A stretch of DNA of 40,268 nucleotides from Actinomyces ruminis (GTDB lineage Bacteria; Actinomycetota; Actinomycetes; Actinomycetales; Actinomycetaceae): assembly GCF_002154335.2 (NCBI RefSeq), contig NZ_MTPX02000069.1, forward strand, positions 1 through 40,268, written 5' to 3'. The notes under the pieces are model-generated. The model did no database searches. It had not been told where the DNA came from and worked only from the letters and a program-made list of their open reading frames with translations. A program made the translations under genes and the position numbers. This document shows positions 1 to 11,931 of this stretch, piece by piece; the first letter of the stretch is position 1; every line of letters starts with the position of its first letter.

Positions 1-41
1 GAGGTTGCGCGCGAGGCGGCGCGGGGCGGCAGCCGGGGCCA

Positions 42-932
42 TTACCGTGATGCGGGCCGACGCCGCGAGCGGAGGCGAGGCCGGCGAGTCCGCTGCGGCG
101 CGGTGACCCGGGCCGCGCCGTCGCCGTAGCGCACGCCCTCCTCCGCCTTGACGGCGGCCACCAGCACGAAGCTGAGGGTGACCAGCAGCGCCCAGCTGCC
201 GAGCTTGCCTACATGCACCAGGTGCCACCCGGTCTGCTGATCGGGGTAGCGCCAGGCGTTGAGGAATGTGCCGATGTTCTCCGCCAGCCACAGGAAGACC
301 CCGATGAGTACGAATGACAGGGCGGTGGGCATGCGGTAGCGGTCACCGCCGACGGTGAAGTGCGCCGCGGAGCCCCACAGGGCCAGGATGAAGCCGACGG
401 CCACGGCCCAGCGCAGGTCCCAGATGAAGTGGTGGGTGTAGAAGTTCGCGTAGGCGGCCACCGCCAGTACCGTCACCGGCCCGCGGCGGAAGTCGGAGAT
501 GCGCAGGTCGAAGCGTCGAAACGCCTGGCAAATATAGGATCCGACCGACGCGTACATGAAGCCCGAGAAGATCGGTACCCCGCCCAGACGCACCACGCCG
601 GCGTCCGGGTAGGTCCAGGACCCGACGTGCACCTTGAATATCTCCAGCGCCAGGCCGATCAGGTGAAAGGCGCAGATCACCGCCAGTTCGCGTCCGGTCT
701 CGAGTTTCAGCGCCACGAAGGCGATCTGCACCACGATCACGTAGATGAGCAGCGCATCGTAGCGGGCCAAGGGCATGTCAACCCGGTTCCAGACGAGCAC
801 AGAGACCGCCATGCCCGCGAACACGGCGATCGGGAAGGCGCAGCAGGCCAGCTGAATGGCGGTGAACTGGACCAGCCGCAACGGCAGCAGCCGCAGCCGG
901 CTCAACGGGGCGCGTTCTTCGGGCATCGGCAC
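42..932 (-). CDS. DUF817 (YoaT-like) integral membrane protein
   Basis: A 296-residue, strongly hydrophobic protein with about eight membrane segments, from roughly residue 20 to residue 265, ending in an Arg-rich cytoplasmic tail. The central stretch with FKVHVGSWTYPD, GVPIFSGFMYASVGSY and NFYTHHFIWDLRW, and the later WLAENIGTFLNAWRYPDQ, match my memory of the DUF817/YoaT family, whose function is unknown. The listed start is GTG; an ATG two codons downstream (926) is equally possible, and neither has a clear Shine-Dalgarno sequence. It lies 65 bp beyond the beta-glucosidase stop on the same strand, so read-through from the bgl operon is possible, but nothing in the protein suggests a sugar role. 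Intact, unlike many neighbours. Family assignment fairly sure; function unknown. Confidence 0.75.
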   Translation of the reverse strand: MPMPEERAPLSRLRLLPLRLVQFTAIQLACCAFPIAVFAGMAVSVLVWNRVDMPLARYDALLIYVIVVQIAFVALKLETGRELAVICAFHLIGLALEIFKVHVGSWTYPDAGVVRLGGVPIFSGFMYASVGSYICQAFRRFDLRISDFRRGPVTVLAVAAYANFYTHHFIWDLRWAVAVGFILALWGSAAHFTVGGDRYRMPTALSFVLIGVFLWLAENIGTFLNAWRYPDQQTGWHLVHVGKLGSWALLVTLSFVLVAAVKAEEGVRYGDGAARVTAPQRTRRPRLRSRRRPASR

Positions 933-997
933 AGACTACCCAGTGCCCGGTGCACGCGCCGCGAGCCGACTGCGGCCGCAACTGCTCTCCCGGTCGT

Positions 998-4341
<3,344 letters not shown>

Positions 4342-4380
4342 GCAGATCCTCCTCGATCCTGTAGTCCGCAAGCGGCCGGG

Positions 4381-4437
4381 AAAACAAAAAAGACCCGAGC
4401 CGGCAACGCAGACACCTGCGAAACCGTCTCAGGTCTT
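4381..4437 (-). terminator. Intrinsic terminator in the bgl leader
   Basis: Read on the minus strand, AAGACCTGAG (4437-4428) pairs with CTCGGGTCTT near 4391-4399, with one G-U pair, followed by TTTTTTGTTTT. This is a textbook Rho-independent terminator, rare in such G+C-rich DNA. It lies about 40 bp before the PTS start codon, and its 5' arm is shared with the RAT. Confidence 0.85.
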
Positions 4438-4458
4438 GCCCCTTGCGGGTCACAATCC
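4428..4458 (-). promoter_or_regulatory. Ribonucleic antiterminator (RAT) for a BglG/LicT protein
   Basis: Read on the minus strand, the element begins GGATTGTGAC and ends GGCAAGACCTGAG, closely matching the RAT consensus GGATTGTTACTG...GGCAAAACCTAAA. The GGATTGT and GGCAA-ACCT parts form the internal-loop stem bound by the CAT domain. Its 3' end overlaps the ascending arm of the terminator, so the two structures are mutually exclusive. The antiterminator gene lies just upstream and the PTS gene just downstream. Confidence 0.85.
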
Positions 4459-4592
4459 TGTGCCCCTGGTTGGGGCTCAGGAGAACTGTAACCGCCTGCC
4501 GCGGGAGGCGAACAGGGCAACCTGACGTGCCCTTAGTCACAAGCTACGGTCTCACTGGCCGATCCCGGCCTCCAGGCGAGCAACGTGCATGG

Positions 4593-5387
4593 TCAGGTAG
4601 CGGTCTCGTCGTCGGAGACGGTCAGGCCCAGGCGAAGCTCCAGCAATTCCTTGACGCGCAGGGCGACCTGGTAGGCGTGCGGCCGGTCGTGACGCAGCAC
4701 CCGGGCCACGGCAACGGCGATTCCGTCCTCCACCTGGTTGGTGCGGGCGCGGGCCAGGAAGTAGCGCAGGTGGGCGATGAAGCGGGCGGCGTTGATCGAC
4801 TCGATGTCGAAGTCATCCCCGTAAGTGCTCACCAGCAGGTCCATGATCTGGCGGATCAGCCGCGACTGGGCGACCGCCTCCTGGGTGGAGGGGGCGCCCA
4901 CGGCGGCGGTGAACAGGTGCAGGGCCAGGGCGACGGCCTCGCCGTCGGGCAGTTGGATCTCCTGGGCGCGGTTGAGCTCGGCGACCATGCGCTCGGCCAG
5001 GTGCAGCTCGTGGGGGTGCAAGTGGGCGGCCTCGGCGCGCAGCGGATACTCCATGACGATGCCCGCGGCCAGCCGTTCCATGGCCTGGTTGACGTGGTCG
5101 ACGACGGCCACAATCGTGGAGGAGGGCACGGTGGTGCCCAGGTCGCGTGCAGCGGCGCGGAAGGTGCGTTCGATCAGGGCGATGCGCTCCAGCGGGATCG
5201 CCGCCATCACCTCACCGACGCTCTCCGCGTTCTGCGCCAGCACGTAGCGCCGTACCACCTGGGAGGCGTCGACCTCCTGGCCCGGCTTGCGCTGGAAGCC
5301 GAGGCCGCGGCCGGTCAGGACCGCCTCGCGTCCCAGCTCGTCGCGGGCCAGGATCACGTTGTTGTTGAACACCCGCAGGATCTCCAC
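4593..5387 (-). CDS. licT: BglG/LicT-family transcriptional antiterminator
   Basis: An RNA-binding antiterminator that stabilises the RAT when beta-glucoside is being transported. The 264-residue protein has an N-terminal CAT RNA-binding domain (residues 1-57, starting MEILRVFNNNVILARDELGREAVLTG, with GLGFQRKPGQEV) and two PRD domains. PRD1 His residues are in VDHVNQAM and HPHELHLAERM; PRD2 His residues are in FIAHLRYFLAR and RHDRPHAY. Their phosphorylation by the PTS normally switches activity. The start is GTG, 13 nt after the uvrC stop and without a strong Shine-Dalgarno sequence, so it may be expressed partly from the uvrC transcript. The RAT lies 134 bp beyond its stop, ahead of the PTS gene. 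Intact and typical in length. Confidence 0.9.
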   Translation of the reverse strand: MEILRVFNNNVILARDELGREAVLTGRGLGFQRKPGQEVDASQVVRRYVLAQNAESVGEVMAAIPLERIALIERTFRAAARDLGTTVPSSTIVAVVDHVNQAMERLAAGIVMEYPLRAEAAHLHPHELHLAERMVAELNRAQEIQLPDGEAVALALHLFTAAVGAPSTQEAVAQSRLIRQIMDLLVSTYGDDFDIESINAARFIAHLRYFLARARTNQVEDGIAVAVARVLRHDRPHAYQVALRVKELLELRLGLTVSDDETAT

Positions 5388-5400
5388 CTACAGGATTGTG

Positions 5401-7696
5401 TCACCGATCCGACGGCGCCGCAGCGGGCATCGGCCGCGCCGTGTCCCCGGTGGCCTGTCCGGCCTGGTCCCCACCGGCCAGACGCTGCTGAATGGTGGCG
5501 GCCAGGTTCGGGCCGATGCCCTTGACAGCGGCGATCTGCTCGGCGGAGGCGGCCCGGATGCGCTTGACCGAGCCGAACTCCTTCAGCAGCGCCGCCTGGC
5601 GGGCGGGCCCGAGCCCCGGGATGGAGTCGAGCACGGAGCGGGTCATGCCCGCAGAGCGCTTCTTACGGTGGTGGGTGATGGCGAAGCGGTGGGACTCGTC
5701 GCGCAGGTACTGCAGCAGGTACAGGGCGGGCGAGGTGCGCGGCAGCACGATCGGGAACTCCTCCCCCGGCACCCACACCTCCTCCAGGCGTTTGGCCAGG
5801 CCGACCAGGGGTACATCCACGCCCAGCTCGTCCAGCACGGCCCGGGCGGCGTTGACCTGCGGCAGGCCGCCGTCGACGACGACGAGCCCGGGCATGTAGG
5901 AGAAGCGGCGGGGGCGGCCGGTGTCCGGGTCGACGGGGCCGGAAACGGGCACTCCGACAGCACCGTCCGCGGCAGTTGCCGCCCCCGCCGACGCACCGTC
6001 GGCAGCCTCCGGGACGACGTCGTCGGCTGCCTCCTCCACGTACTCCCCGCCGACGTCGGCCGGCACGGAGCCGGATACCGGGCCGGGTGCGTTCTGCTCG
6101 GCCAGCAGCCGCTTGAAGCGGCGGGTGAGTACCTCGTGCATGGCGGCGGTGTCGTCGACGGCGCCGGAGCCGTCCCGGCCGCGAATGACGAAGCGCCGGT
6201 AGTCGGACTTCTTGGGGGCGCCGTCCTCGAAGACGACCATGGAACCGACCTGGTAGCTGCCCTGCGTGTGGGAGATGTCGTAGCACTCCACCCGCAGGGG
6301 CGCCTCAGGCAGGTCCAGCGCCTCGGCGAGCTCCTCCAGCGCCTGCGAGCGCTGGGTGAGGTCGCCGGCGCGGCGGGTCTTGTGCTGGCGCAGTGCCTCC
6401 TCGGCGTTCTTGCGCACGTTGTCCATCAGGGCGGCCTTGTCGCCGCGCAGGGGCACGCGCAGCTCTACCTTGGCGCCGCGCAGGCCGGTCAGCCAGTCAC
6501 GCACGGCCTCGGCGTCGAGAGGCAGCGCGGGCACGAGGATCTCCCTTGGCACCGCGGTGGTGGCGGTGTGGGTGACGTCGTCGACGCTGGTGGCACCCCG
6601 CTCGCGGCCCCCGGTGCGGGCGCCGTTCTCGGCGGCCGTGCGCTCCAGGGGTGCGGCCGGGGCGCGGCACCGACGCGAGGGAGGTGGTGGGGCCCGAGCG
6701 CGCGGGGGCGCCGACGGCGGTCCCGGTGGGGGCGTTGGCGGCGTCGTCGGCCGGATCGAGCAGATCGGAGTAGACCTGTTGGAGGAGCCGCTCGATGAGC
6801 TCGGCGTCGGTGGCGTCCTCAACCAGGTCGATTACCCAGCCGCGCTGGCCGCGCACCCGCCCGCCGCGCACGTGGAACACCTGCACGGCAGCGGTGAGCT
6901 CGTCGCGGGCGAGCGCGAACACGTCCACGTCGGTGGCCTCCGGCAGCACCACCGCGTTCTGCTCGATGACCTTCTTCAGGGCCTCGGCGTCGTCGCGCAG
7001 GCGGGCCGCCTTCTCGAAGTCGAGGGCCTGGGCGGCGGCCCGCATCTGCGCCTCGACCTCCCGCAGGTAGGGGCCGGTGCGCCCGGCCATGAAGGCGCAG
7101 AAGTCCTCGGCCAGCGCCCGGTGGTCGGCGGGGCTGATGCGTCCCACGCAGGGGGCGGAGCACTTGTCGATGTAGCCCAGCAGGCAGGGGCGGCCGGAGG
7201 CGTGGGCGCGCTTGAATACGCCGGCCGAGCAGGAGCGGATGGGGAAGACGCGCAGCAGCTGGTCGAGGGTCTCCCGGATGGACCACACCTGCACGAAGGG
7301 CCCGAAGTAGCGCACGCCGGGGCGACGGGCGCCGCGGACGATCTGCGCCCGGGGGAAGGTCTCCTGCATGGTGACCGCCAGGTACGGGTAGGACTTGTCG
7401 TCCTTGTACTTGACATTGAAGCGCGGGTTGAACTCCTTGATCCAGGAGTACTCCAGGGCCAGGGACTCCACCTCGGTGGACACCACCGTCCACTCCACCG
7501 CGCAGGCGGTGGTCACCATCTTCTGCGTGCGCGGGTGCAGGGCGGCCAGGTCCTGGAAGTAGTTGCTCAGGCGGGCCCGCAGGTTCTTGGCCTTGCCGAC
7601 GTAGATGACGCGGCCCTCGGCGTCCAGGAACCGATAGACGCCCGGCGACGTCGGGATGTCACCGGTGGCGGGACGGTATGTCGACGGGTCGGCCAT
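5401..7696 (-). CDS. uvrC: Excinuclease ABC subunit C (frameshifted linker)
   Basis: Makes the two incisions of nucleotide excision repair after UvrAB damage recognition. The GIY-YIG nuclease domain is N-terminal ([31 protein letters not shown], residues 17-47), then a Cys cluster ([15 protein letters not shown]), a UVR motif ([17 protein letters not shown]), the RNase H-like endonuclease domain ([34 protein letters not shown]) and C-terminal helix-hairpin-helix motifs ([26 protein letters not shown]). The frame changes by a net two bases at about 6655-6690 in a variable linker, best explained by two single-base deletions. The reconstructed 765 residues exceed the usual 600-700 because of an extra Ala/acidic insert before the VVVDGG motif. 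It starts 9 nt after the MFS gene on the same strand. Confidence 0.92.
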
Positions 7697-7705
7697 GGCA
7701 AGAGC

Positions 7706-8922
7706 CTATGCGACCATCCGCTCCGCCCCGCGCTCACCTCCCGCCATCGCTGCCAGGACACCGGCACATGCGGCTGTCCCGACTCCCGCCGTAAGTACGC
7801 CCCATGCCGGCTGAGTGATCCCATTAAGGCTCCCAGTCCGCTGCCCAGGGGCGCACCGGCGAAGACGATCGAGCGGTACAGGGTGGTGATGCCGTGCAGT
7901 CCCGGCCCCCGTGCGGCTCGAAGCAGTGCGCTGGAGGTGCCCGAGTTCCAACCGCCCAGGCCGATTCCATAGACCCCGGTACAGACGAGCAGCAGCGGAA
8001 CCAGATGCGTCGTCGACATCGCGATCATCGCCATCCCGCTGAGCGCACCGGCAAAGGCCGCGATCCTCCAGCTGGGCACGCGCGCAACGACGAGCAAGTA
8101 CGCGGTATTGGCCAGCACCACGCCGACCGAAACAATAGAGGAGTTCGCGCCGTAGATTTGCGGCGGCATCTGCACAGTCTTCAACAGGTAGAGCGGAATC
8201 ATCGCCGAATAGCAGCCGGCAAACACGTTCGAGAGAAAACCGCTAATGCTGAGCGCCAACGCCATCCGATTCGCGCGCAACAGCCGCCAGGACGATCCCG
8301 CCTCCTTCTCCTCGGCGTGCTCCGGGCGCACCGCACCGGCAATACGCAATGCACATGCGAGTGCGGCACCGGCGCAGACGATCGCGGCGAATAACGGCAA
8401 CACCCGCGACCAGGCGAACAGCGTGCCGGCCAGTGATGGCCCCGCGATCCCGCCCAGGCTTTGGCCGGTGGACAGTACACCGTTGGTTCGCTCAATCGCG
8501 GCCGCCCTCGAACTCTCAACGATCAGGATATTCACCGCATTGTCGACGAACGGACGGGCAATTCCGAAGCCCGTTGAGAACACCCAATACACCCAGGCGA
8601 CCGACGCGCCCAACACCACCGGGATGAGCGCCGCATACAGGAGGATATTCGCAAGAATGCCGCATAGTGCGGCGCCTCTGGCGCCGTAGCGGTCCGCGAC
8701 TCGAGCAACCGTGGGCCCCATCAGCACCGTGGGAAGCACCGCCCCCGCACCGATCAACGCGGTTGTGATCGCGTTCCCTCCTGCGGAGACCGCCAATAGC
8801 ATCAGCGCGGTTGCCCGCAGAGTGAACTCCAGGCGCGAAATGGTGCCCAGCGTCACTACCCGCGCGGCTTGGCGACTTATGGCGAGTTCGGATGATGCGG
8901 ACTCGGGCAGGGGCGACGGCAC
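7706..8922 (-). CDS. Major facilitator superfamily transporter (one frameshift)
   Basis: A predicted 12-helix efflux or uptake carrier. After a short N-terminal tail come alternating helices (ATALMLLAVSAGGNAITTALIGAG) and the MFS loop motif VARVADRYGARGAA between helices 2 and 3. The substrate cannot be told. I chose the GTG at 8922, with AGGG 8 nt upstream; a TTG at 8970 would add 16 residues. Near 7825 the frame breaks (LGSGLGALMG against SLNGITQPAWG); adding one base restores a C-terminal helix pair ending ERMVA at the stop 7706-7708, about 405 residues in all. It ends 9 nt before uvrC, so the two are probably cotranscribed. The coding sequence seems somewhat less G+C-biased than its neighbours, a hint of transfer that I have not measured. 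Confidence 0.8.
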
Positions 8923-9121
8923 GGCAGAAACCCTATCTCCGTGTCGACCGACCGCGGCGCGTAGCTGCAACCGACCGCGGCGAAATGGGGATTGGCGTGA
9001 ATTGCCCTGGCCCGGCGCCGAGCCGCCGCCTATGCTGTGAGCGTTGTCTCACCGCCCTGTTGGCACCGAGACGTGGCGTCCATCGCCCCGCATAAACCCT
9101 TGCCCAGTCCAGGAGTACCTC

Positions 9122-10033
9122 GTGTCCGCACCGCCCCTTGCCGAATCCGCTCCCGGCGCCCAGACTCCGGTCTCCTCACGGTCCCCGCACCCTCGCGTCG
9201 TGCTGCTGGATGTGGACGGCACCCTGGTGACCTATACGAATGTGCTGCCCGACTCGGCCGTCCGGGCGATCCGGTGCGCCCGCGGCGCCGGACACCGCGT
9301 CTACGTGACCACCGGGCGCTCCCGGGCGGAGATGCCCGAGCGCATCTGGAACATCGGTCTGGACGGCATGATCGGCGGCAACGGCGCCTACGTGGAGGAC
9401 AACGGCGAGGTGCTGCTGCACCGTCACCTTTCACGCGACGAGTGCGAGCGAATCGTGACATGGCTGCAGGCGCGCGGGCTGACCTTCTACCTGGAGGCCA
9501 ACTCGGGTCTGTACGCGCCGCCGTCCTTCCCGGACGCCGCCCGCGACGCCATCCGCGCCTATGCCGCCGGCAAGGGGCGCGCCGACGCCGGCGATGTGGA
9601 GGCCACCGATGTACTGACGGGGCTTACGCTCACCGATGAGCTGGTGCGCGACGATGTCAACAAGATCAGCTTCGTGCTGTCCGGGCCGGAGGACGTCGAG
9701 GCGGCGCGGGCAGCCTTCCCCGGGCTGCTGGTCGGCACCTGGGGTGGCCGCGGACACGAGGCGTTGTTCGGAGACGTCGCCCTGCCGGCGGCCAACAAGG
9801 TGGAGGCGATCGACGTGCTGCTCCGCCATCTGGGCCTCTCCCCCGCCGACGCCGTCGCCTTCGGGGACGGCGCGGTGGATGTGGGCATGTTGCGGCACTG
9901 CGGGGTGGGCGTGGCCATGGGCAACGCCGCCCCGGAGGTGAAGGCGTCCGCGGACCTGGTGACCGACGACGTCGAGGACGACGGCCTGGCCAGGGCCTTT
10001 GTGCGCCTCGGCCTGATTCCTGAGCTCGACTGA
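9122..10033 (+). CDS. HAD-superfamily hydrolase, Cof/IIB type
   Basis: A predicted cytoplasmic Mg-dependent phosphatase of the Cof/YbiV type acting on small phosphorylated metabolites. Motif I is LLDVDGTLV, whose first Asp is the nucleophile; motif II is VTTGRSRAEM; the motif III Lys is in PAANKVEAI; motif IV is AFGDGAVDVGML, where the usual Asn before the second Asp is Val. A IIB-type cap (residues about 90-200) lies between motifs II and III. I chose the GTG at 9122 because AGGAG sits 6 nt upstream; an in-frame ATG at 9044 would add an unconserved extension. The second HAD gene begins 11 bp after its stop, so they form an operon of related but diverged enzymes. 303 residues, intact. Substrate unknown. 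Confidence 0.85.
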   Translation: MSAPPLAESAPGAQTPVSSRSPHPRVVLLDVDGTLVTYTNVLPDSAVRAIRCARGAGHRVYVTTGRSRAEMPERIWNIGLDGMIGGNGAYVEDNGEVLLHRHLSRDECERIVTWLQARGLTFYLEANSGLYAPPSFPDAARDAIRAYAAGKGRADAGDVEATDVLTGLTLTDELVRDDVNKISFVLSGPEDVEAARAAFPGLLVGTWGGRGHEALFGDVALPAANKVEAIDVLLRHLGLSPADAVAFGDGAVDVGMLRHCGVGVAMGNAAPEVKASADLVTDDVEDDGLARAFVRLGLIPELD

Positions 10034-10044
10034 GGAGCTTTGAG

Positions 10045-10944
10045 ATGACCTCCGCGAGCATTCCCCTTTCCGAGTCGACGCCCCTCACCGGCGCAAGCGA
10101 CTCCGCAGCACCTGCTCCCCCACTGCGACGCCCGGCGGATCTGCGGCTGGTGGCGGTGGATATGGACGGCACTTTCCTGCGCACCGGCTCCACCTACGAC
10201 CGGGCCTGCTTCGCGCCTTTGCGCCGCCGGATGCGCGAGGCCGGGGTGCGCTTCGTGGTCGCCTCCGGCAATCAGGAGGCGCAGTTGCTCGGCTTCTTCC
10301 CGGACGCGGATGGTCTGGCCCCAGACGGCGTCGTGTCCGACAACGGGGCGATTGTCATGGCAGACGGCGTCCGGCTCCTGGAGACGCACGTGCCTACGGA
10401 CGCACTGGAGCGAGTACTGGCGGTGCTCGACGGCGTGGACGGACTCAGCTTCGTCGCCTCCGGTCCCGACGGCGCTTACCTGCGGGAGTCGGAGACCCCT
10501 GAGATGAGGAAGCTACTCACGTTCTACCACCCGCGGTTCCGGTACGTGGCGCGCACCGCGGACATCAACGGTCGTCGGGTTTCCAAGATCGCGCTGGTGG
10601 ACGGGCGCGGCTTTCCGCAGGCCTTCCTGGACCGGTTGACCGAGGCGTTGGGTGGGGCAATGGTGCCGGTCGTGTCGGGGCATGACAGCGTGGACCTGAT
10701 CGTGCCCGGGCGGCACAAGGCCTCCGGGCTGGGGGTGCTGCTGGGCCACTGGGGCCTGGCCCCGACTCAGGTAGCGGCCTTCGGTGACTCCGGAAACGAT
10801 GCGGAGATGCTCGGTCGGGTTGGCTATGGGATTGCCATGGCCAACGCCTCCGCCGCCGCTCGCAGCGCCGCCCGCTTCATGGCGCCCGCCAACGACGACG
10901 ACGGCGTGTTGCGAGTGCTGGGCGACTGGTTCCCGGCGGACTGA
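10045..10944 (+). CDS. HAD-superfamily hydrolase, Cof/IIB type
   Basis: Second phosphatase of the pair, 299 residues, with ATG preceded by GAGGAG. Motif I is AVDMDGTFLRTGSTYDR; motif II is VVASGNQEAQL, with Ser in place of the usual Thr; the motif III Lys is in GRHKASGLGVLL; motif IV is AFGDSGNDAEML, fully canonical. The cap lies between residues about 95 and 205. The protein resembles sugar-phosphatase members such as YbiV and SupH more than its upstream neighbour does. It is translated 11 bp after the first HAD stop. It ends convergently 25 bp before tRNA-Val(GAC) on the other strand, and I see no obvious terminator between them. Intact; substrate unknown. Confidence 0.86.
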   Translation: MTSASIPLSESTPLTGASDSAAPAPPLRRPADLRLVAVDMDGTFLRTGSTYDRACFAPLRRRMREAGVRFVVASGNQEAQLLGFFPDADGLAPDGVVSDNGAIVMADGVRLLETHVPTDALERVLAVLDGVDGLSFVASGPDGAYLRESETPEMRKLLTFYHPRFRYVARTADINGRRVSKIALVDGRGFPQAFLDRLTEALGGAMVPVVSGHDSVDLIVPGRHKASGLGVLLGHWGLAPTQVAAFGDSGNDAEMLGRVGYGIAMANASAAARSAARFMAPANDDDGVLRVLGDWFPAD

Positions 10945-10969
10945 TCGGCGGGAGGAGTAAGGGCGCTGG

Positions 10970-11041
10970 TGGGCGATACTGGGATCGAACCAGTGACCTC
11001 TTCCGTGTCAGGGAAGCGCGCTCCCGCTGCGCCAATCGCCC
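10970..11041 (-). tRNA. tRNA-Val (GAC)
   Basis: A 72-nt cloverleaf. The acceptor GGGCGAT pairs with ATCGCCC, with discriminator A. The anticodon stem CTTCC/GGAAG encloses loop CTGACAC, giving anticodon GAC. The T arm is ACTGG-TTCGATC-CCAGT. CCA is not fully encoded. It is last in the Gly-Cys-Val order. Its 3' half is nearly identical to that of tRNA-Val(CAC) on the plus strand, forming an inverted repeat about 400 bp apart. Confidence 0.96.
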
Positions 11042-11042
11042 G

Positions 11043-11113
11043 AGGTGGGTACCGGATTCGAACCGGTGTAAACGGCTTTGCAGGCCGGTGCCTAACCTCT
11101 CGGCCAACCCACC
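11043..11113 (-). tRNA. tRNA-Cys (GCA)
   Basis: A 71-nt cloverleaf. The acceptor GGTGGGT pairs with ACCCACC, with discriminator U as expected for cysteine tRNA. The anticodon loop CTGCAAA gives GCA. The T loop TTCGAAT sits in an ACCGG/CCGGT stem. Only one base separates it from tRNA-Val(GAC), so the two are cut from one precursor. Confidence 0.96.
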
Positions 11114-11145
11114 AGTGAGATGCTGGGAGGAACCCGGCTCCTCGG

Positions 11146-11218
11146 AGCGGATGACGGGACTCGAACCCGCGACCCTCACCTTGGCAAGGTGATGCTCTAC
11201 CAACTGAGCCACATCCGC
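11146..11218 (-). tRNA. tRNA-Gly (GCC)
   Basis: A 73-nt cloverleaf and first gene of the minus-strand tRNA operon. The acceptor is GCGGATG/CATCCGC with discriminator U. The anticodon stem TCACC/GGTGA holds loop TTGCCAA, anticodon GCC. The T arm is GCGGG-TTCGAGT-CCCGT. A promoter-like pair lies about 45-75 bp upstream. Confidence 0.96.
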
Positions 11219-11263
11219 ATGTACATCGCCTTGGGGCTCATGCGTTCCCCTGAGCGCGGCTGA

Positions 11264-11294
11264 ACCATAACATCCAGCCCCGGCCAGGTGGCAA
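11264..11294 (-). promoter_or_regulatory. Putative promoter of the tRNA Gly-Cys-Val operon
   Basis: On the minus strand, TTGCCA (-35-like, 11294-11289) and TATGGT (-10-like, 11269-11264) are separated by 19 bp (18 if TTATGG is used). The tRNA-Gly gene begins 46 bp after the -10. Divergent from the promoter of tRNA-Val(CAC). Judged by eye only. Confidence 0.5.
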
Positions 11295-11330
11295 ATGCGC
11301 GGACGGTGATCCACCTCACCGGTTCAGCGT

Positions 11331-11360
11331 TTGCCGCAAGGGCATCGGTCCCGCTAATGT
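11331..11360 (+). promoter_or_regulatory. Putative promoter of tRNA-Val(CAC)
   Basis: TTGCCG (11331-11336) and TAATGT (11355-11360) are separated by 18 bp, and the tRNA begins 13 bp after the -10. This suggests transcription starts just before, or at, the mature 5' end. Confidence 0.6.
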
Positions 11361-11372
11361 CTGCACCGCACC

Positions 11373-11445
11373 GGGCGATTGGCTCAGGGGCTAGAGCGCC
11401 TCGTTCACACCGAGGAGGTCACTGGTTCGATTCCAGTATCGCCCA
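11373..11445 (+). tRNA. tRNA-Val (CAC)
   Basis: A 73-nt cloverleaf. The acceptor is GGGCGAT/ATCGCCC with discriminator A. The anticodon stem CCTCG/CGAGG encloses TTCACAC, anticodon CAC. The T arm is ACTGG-TTCGATT-CCAGT. Divergent from the Gly-Cys-Val(GAC) set. A strong hairpin terminator follows within 15 bp. Confidence 0.96.
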
Positions 11446-11459
11446 CCGGAAGCATGTGG

Positions 11460-11485
11460 GGCCCCGGACCAGACGGTCCGGGGCC
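11460..11485 (+). terminator. Hairpin terminator after tRNA-Val(CAC)
   Basis: GGCCCCGGACC (11460-11470) and GGTCCGGGGCC (11475-11485) form a perfect 11-bp stem with an AGAC loop, 15 bp after the tRNA. There is no U tract, as is common for actinobacterial terminators. Confidence 0.75.
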
Positions 11486-11607
11486 TCACGCATGCACAGG
11501 CTCAAGCGGTGCAGCTTGTCGGGACCATCGGGGGTTATCGGCGCGAATGTGTGTGCGGTTCGGGCGTGTCGCGGGGCGTTAGTTGGCTCGTCCGGTCCAG
11601 CGTTTGT

Positions 11608-11785
11608 GAAAGTGGTGGTGTCCAGCGTGGGGGCTGGGGTGGCTTTACACGACCTTGGGCGACACTGCACGACCTTGGTGAGCCTTCCACGACCCCGGGG
11701 TGGTCGTGCAACACACACCAAGGTCGTGGAACGCGGCCCGAGGTCGTGCAAAACACGGGACGATTCATACCTAAGCACCACTTTC
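11608..11785. repeat. Symmetric inverted repeat element with six CACGACC-type motifs
   Basis: The ends are GAAAGTGGTG (11608-11617) and CACCACTTTC (11776-11785), a perfect 10-bp terminal inverted repeat. Inside are three motifs in one orientation (CACGACCTTGG at 11648 and 11668, CACGACCCCGG at 11688) and then three in the opposite orientation (GGTCGTG at 11702, CCAAGGTCGTG at 11718, CCGAGGTCGTG at 11738). One more motif, ACGACCTTGG, occurs at 24491 in another intergenic gap. There is no coding capacity. It resembles a non-autonomous palindromic intergenic repeat, but an operator array is not excluded. Confidence 0.65.
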
Positions 11786-11931
11786 GCGCCGACAACCCAT
11801 GTTTTGCCTTCGGCACTCCGATTACCTGGGACCCTCCAGGCGCGGGTGCATCGGTCCCGTCTTCGGCCGACGCGTCGACGTCAAACGGGCCGGCATGCCG
11901 CTGTCGTGAACACGTGTTTGCGTCACAGACA

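Noticed and set aside
971..980. TGCGGCCGCA palindrome between DUF817 and bglA as a terminator
   Set aside because: It has no loop and no U tract; a ten-base G+C palindrome is expected by chance in this composition.
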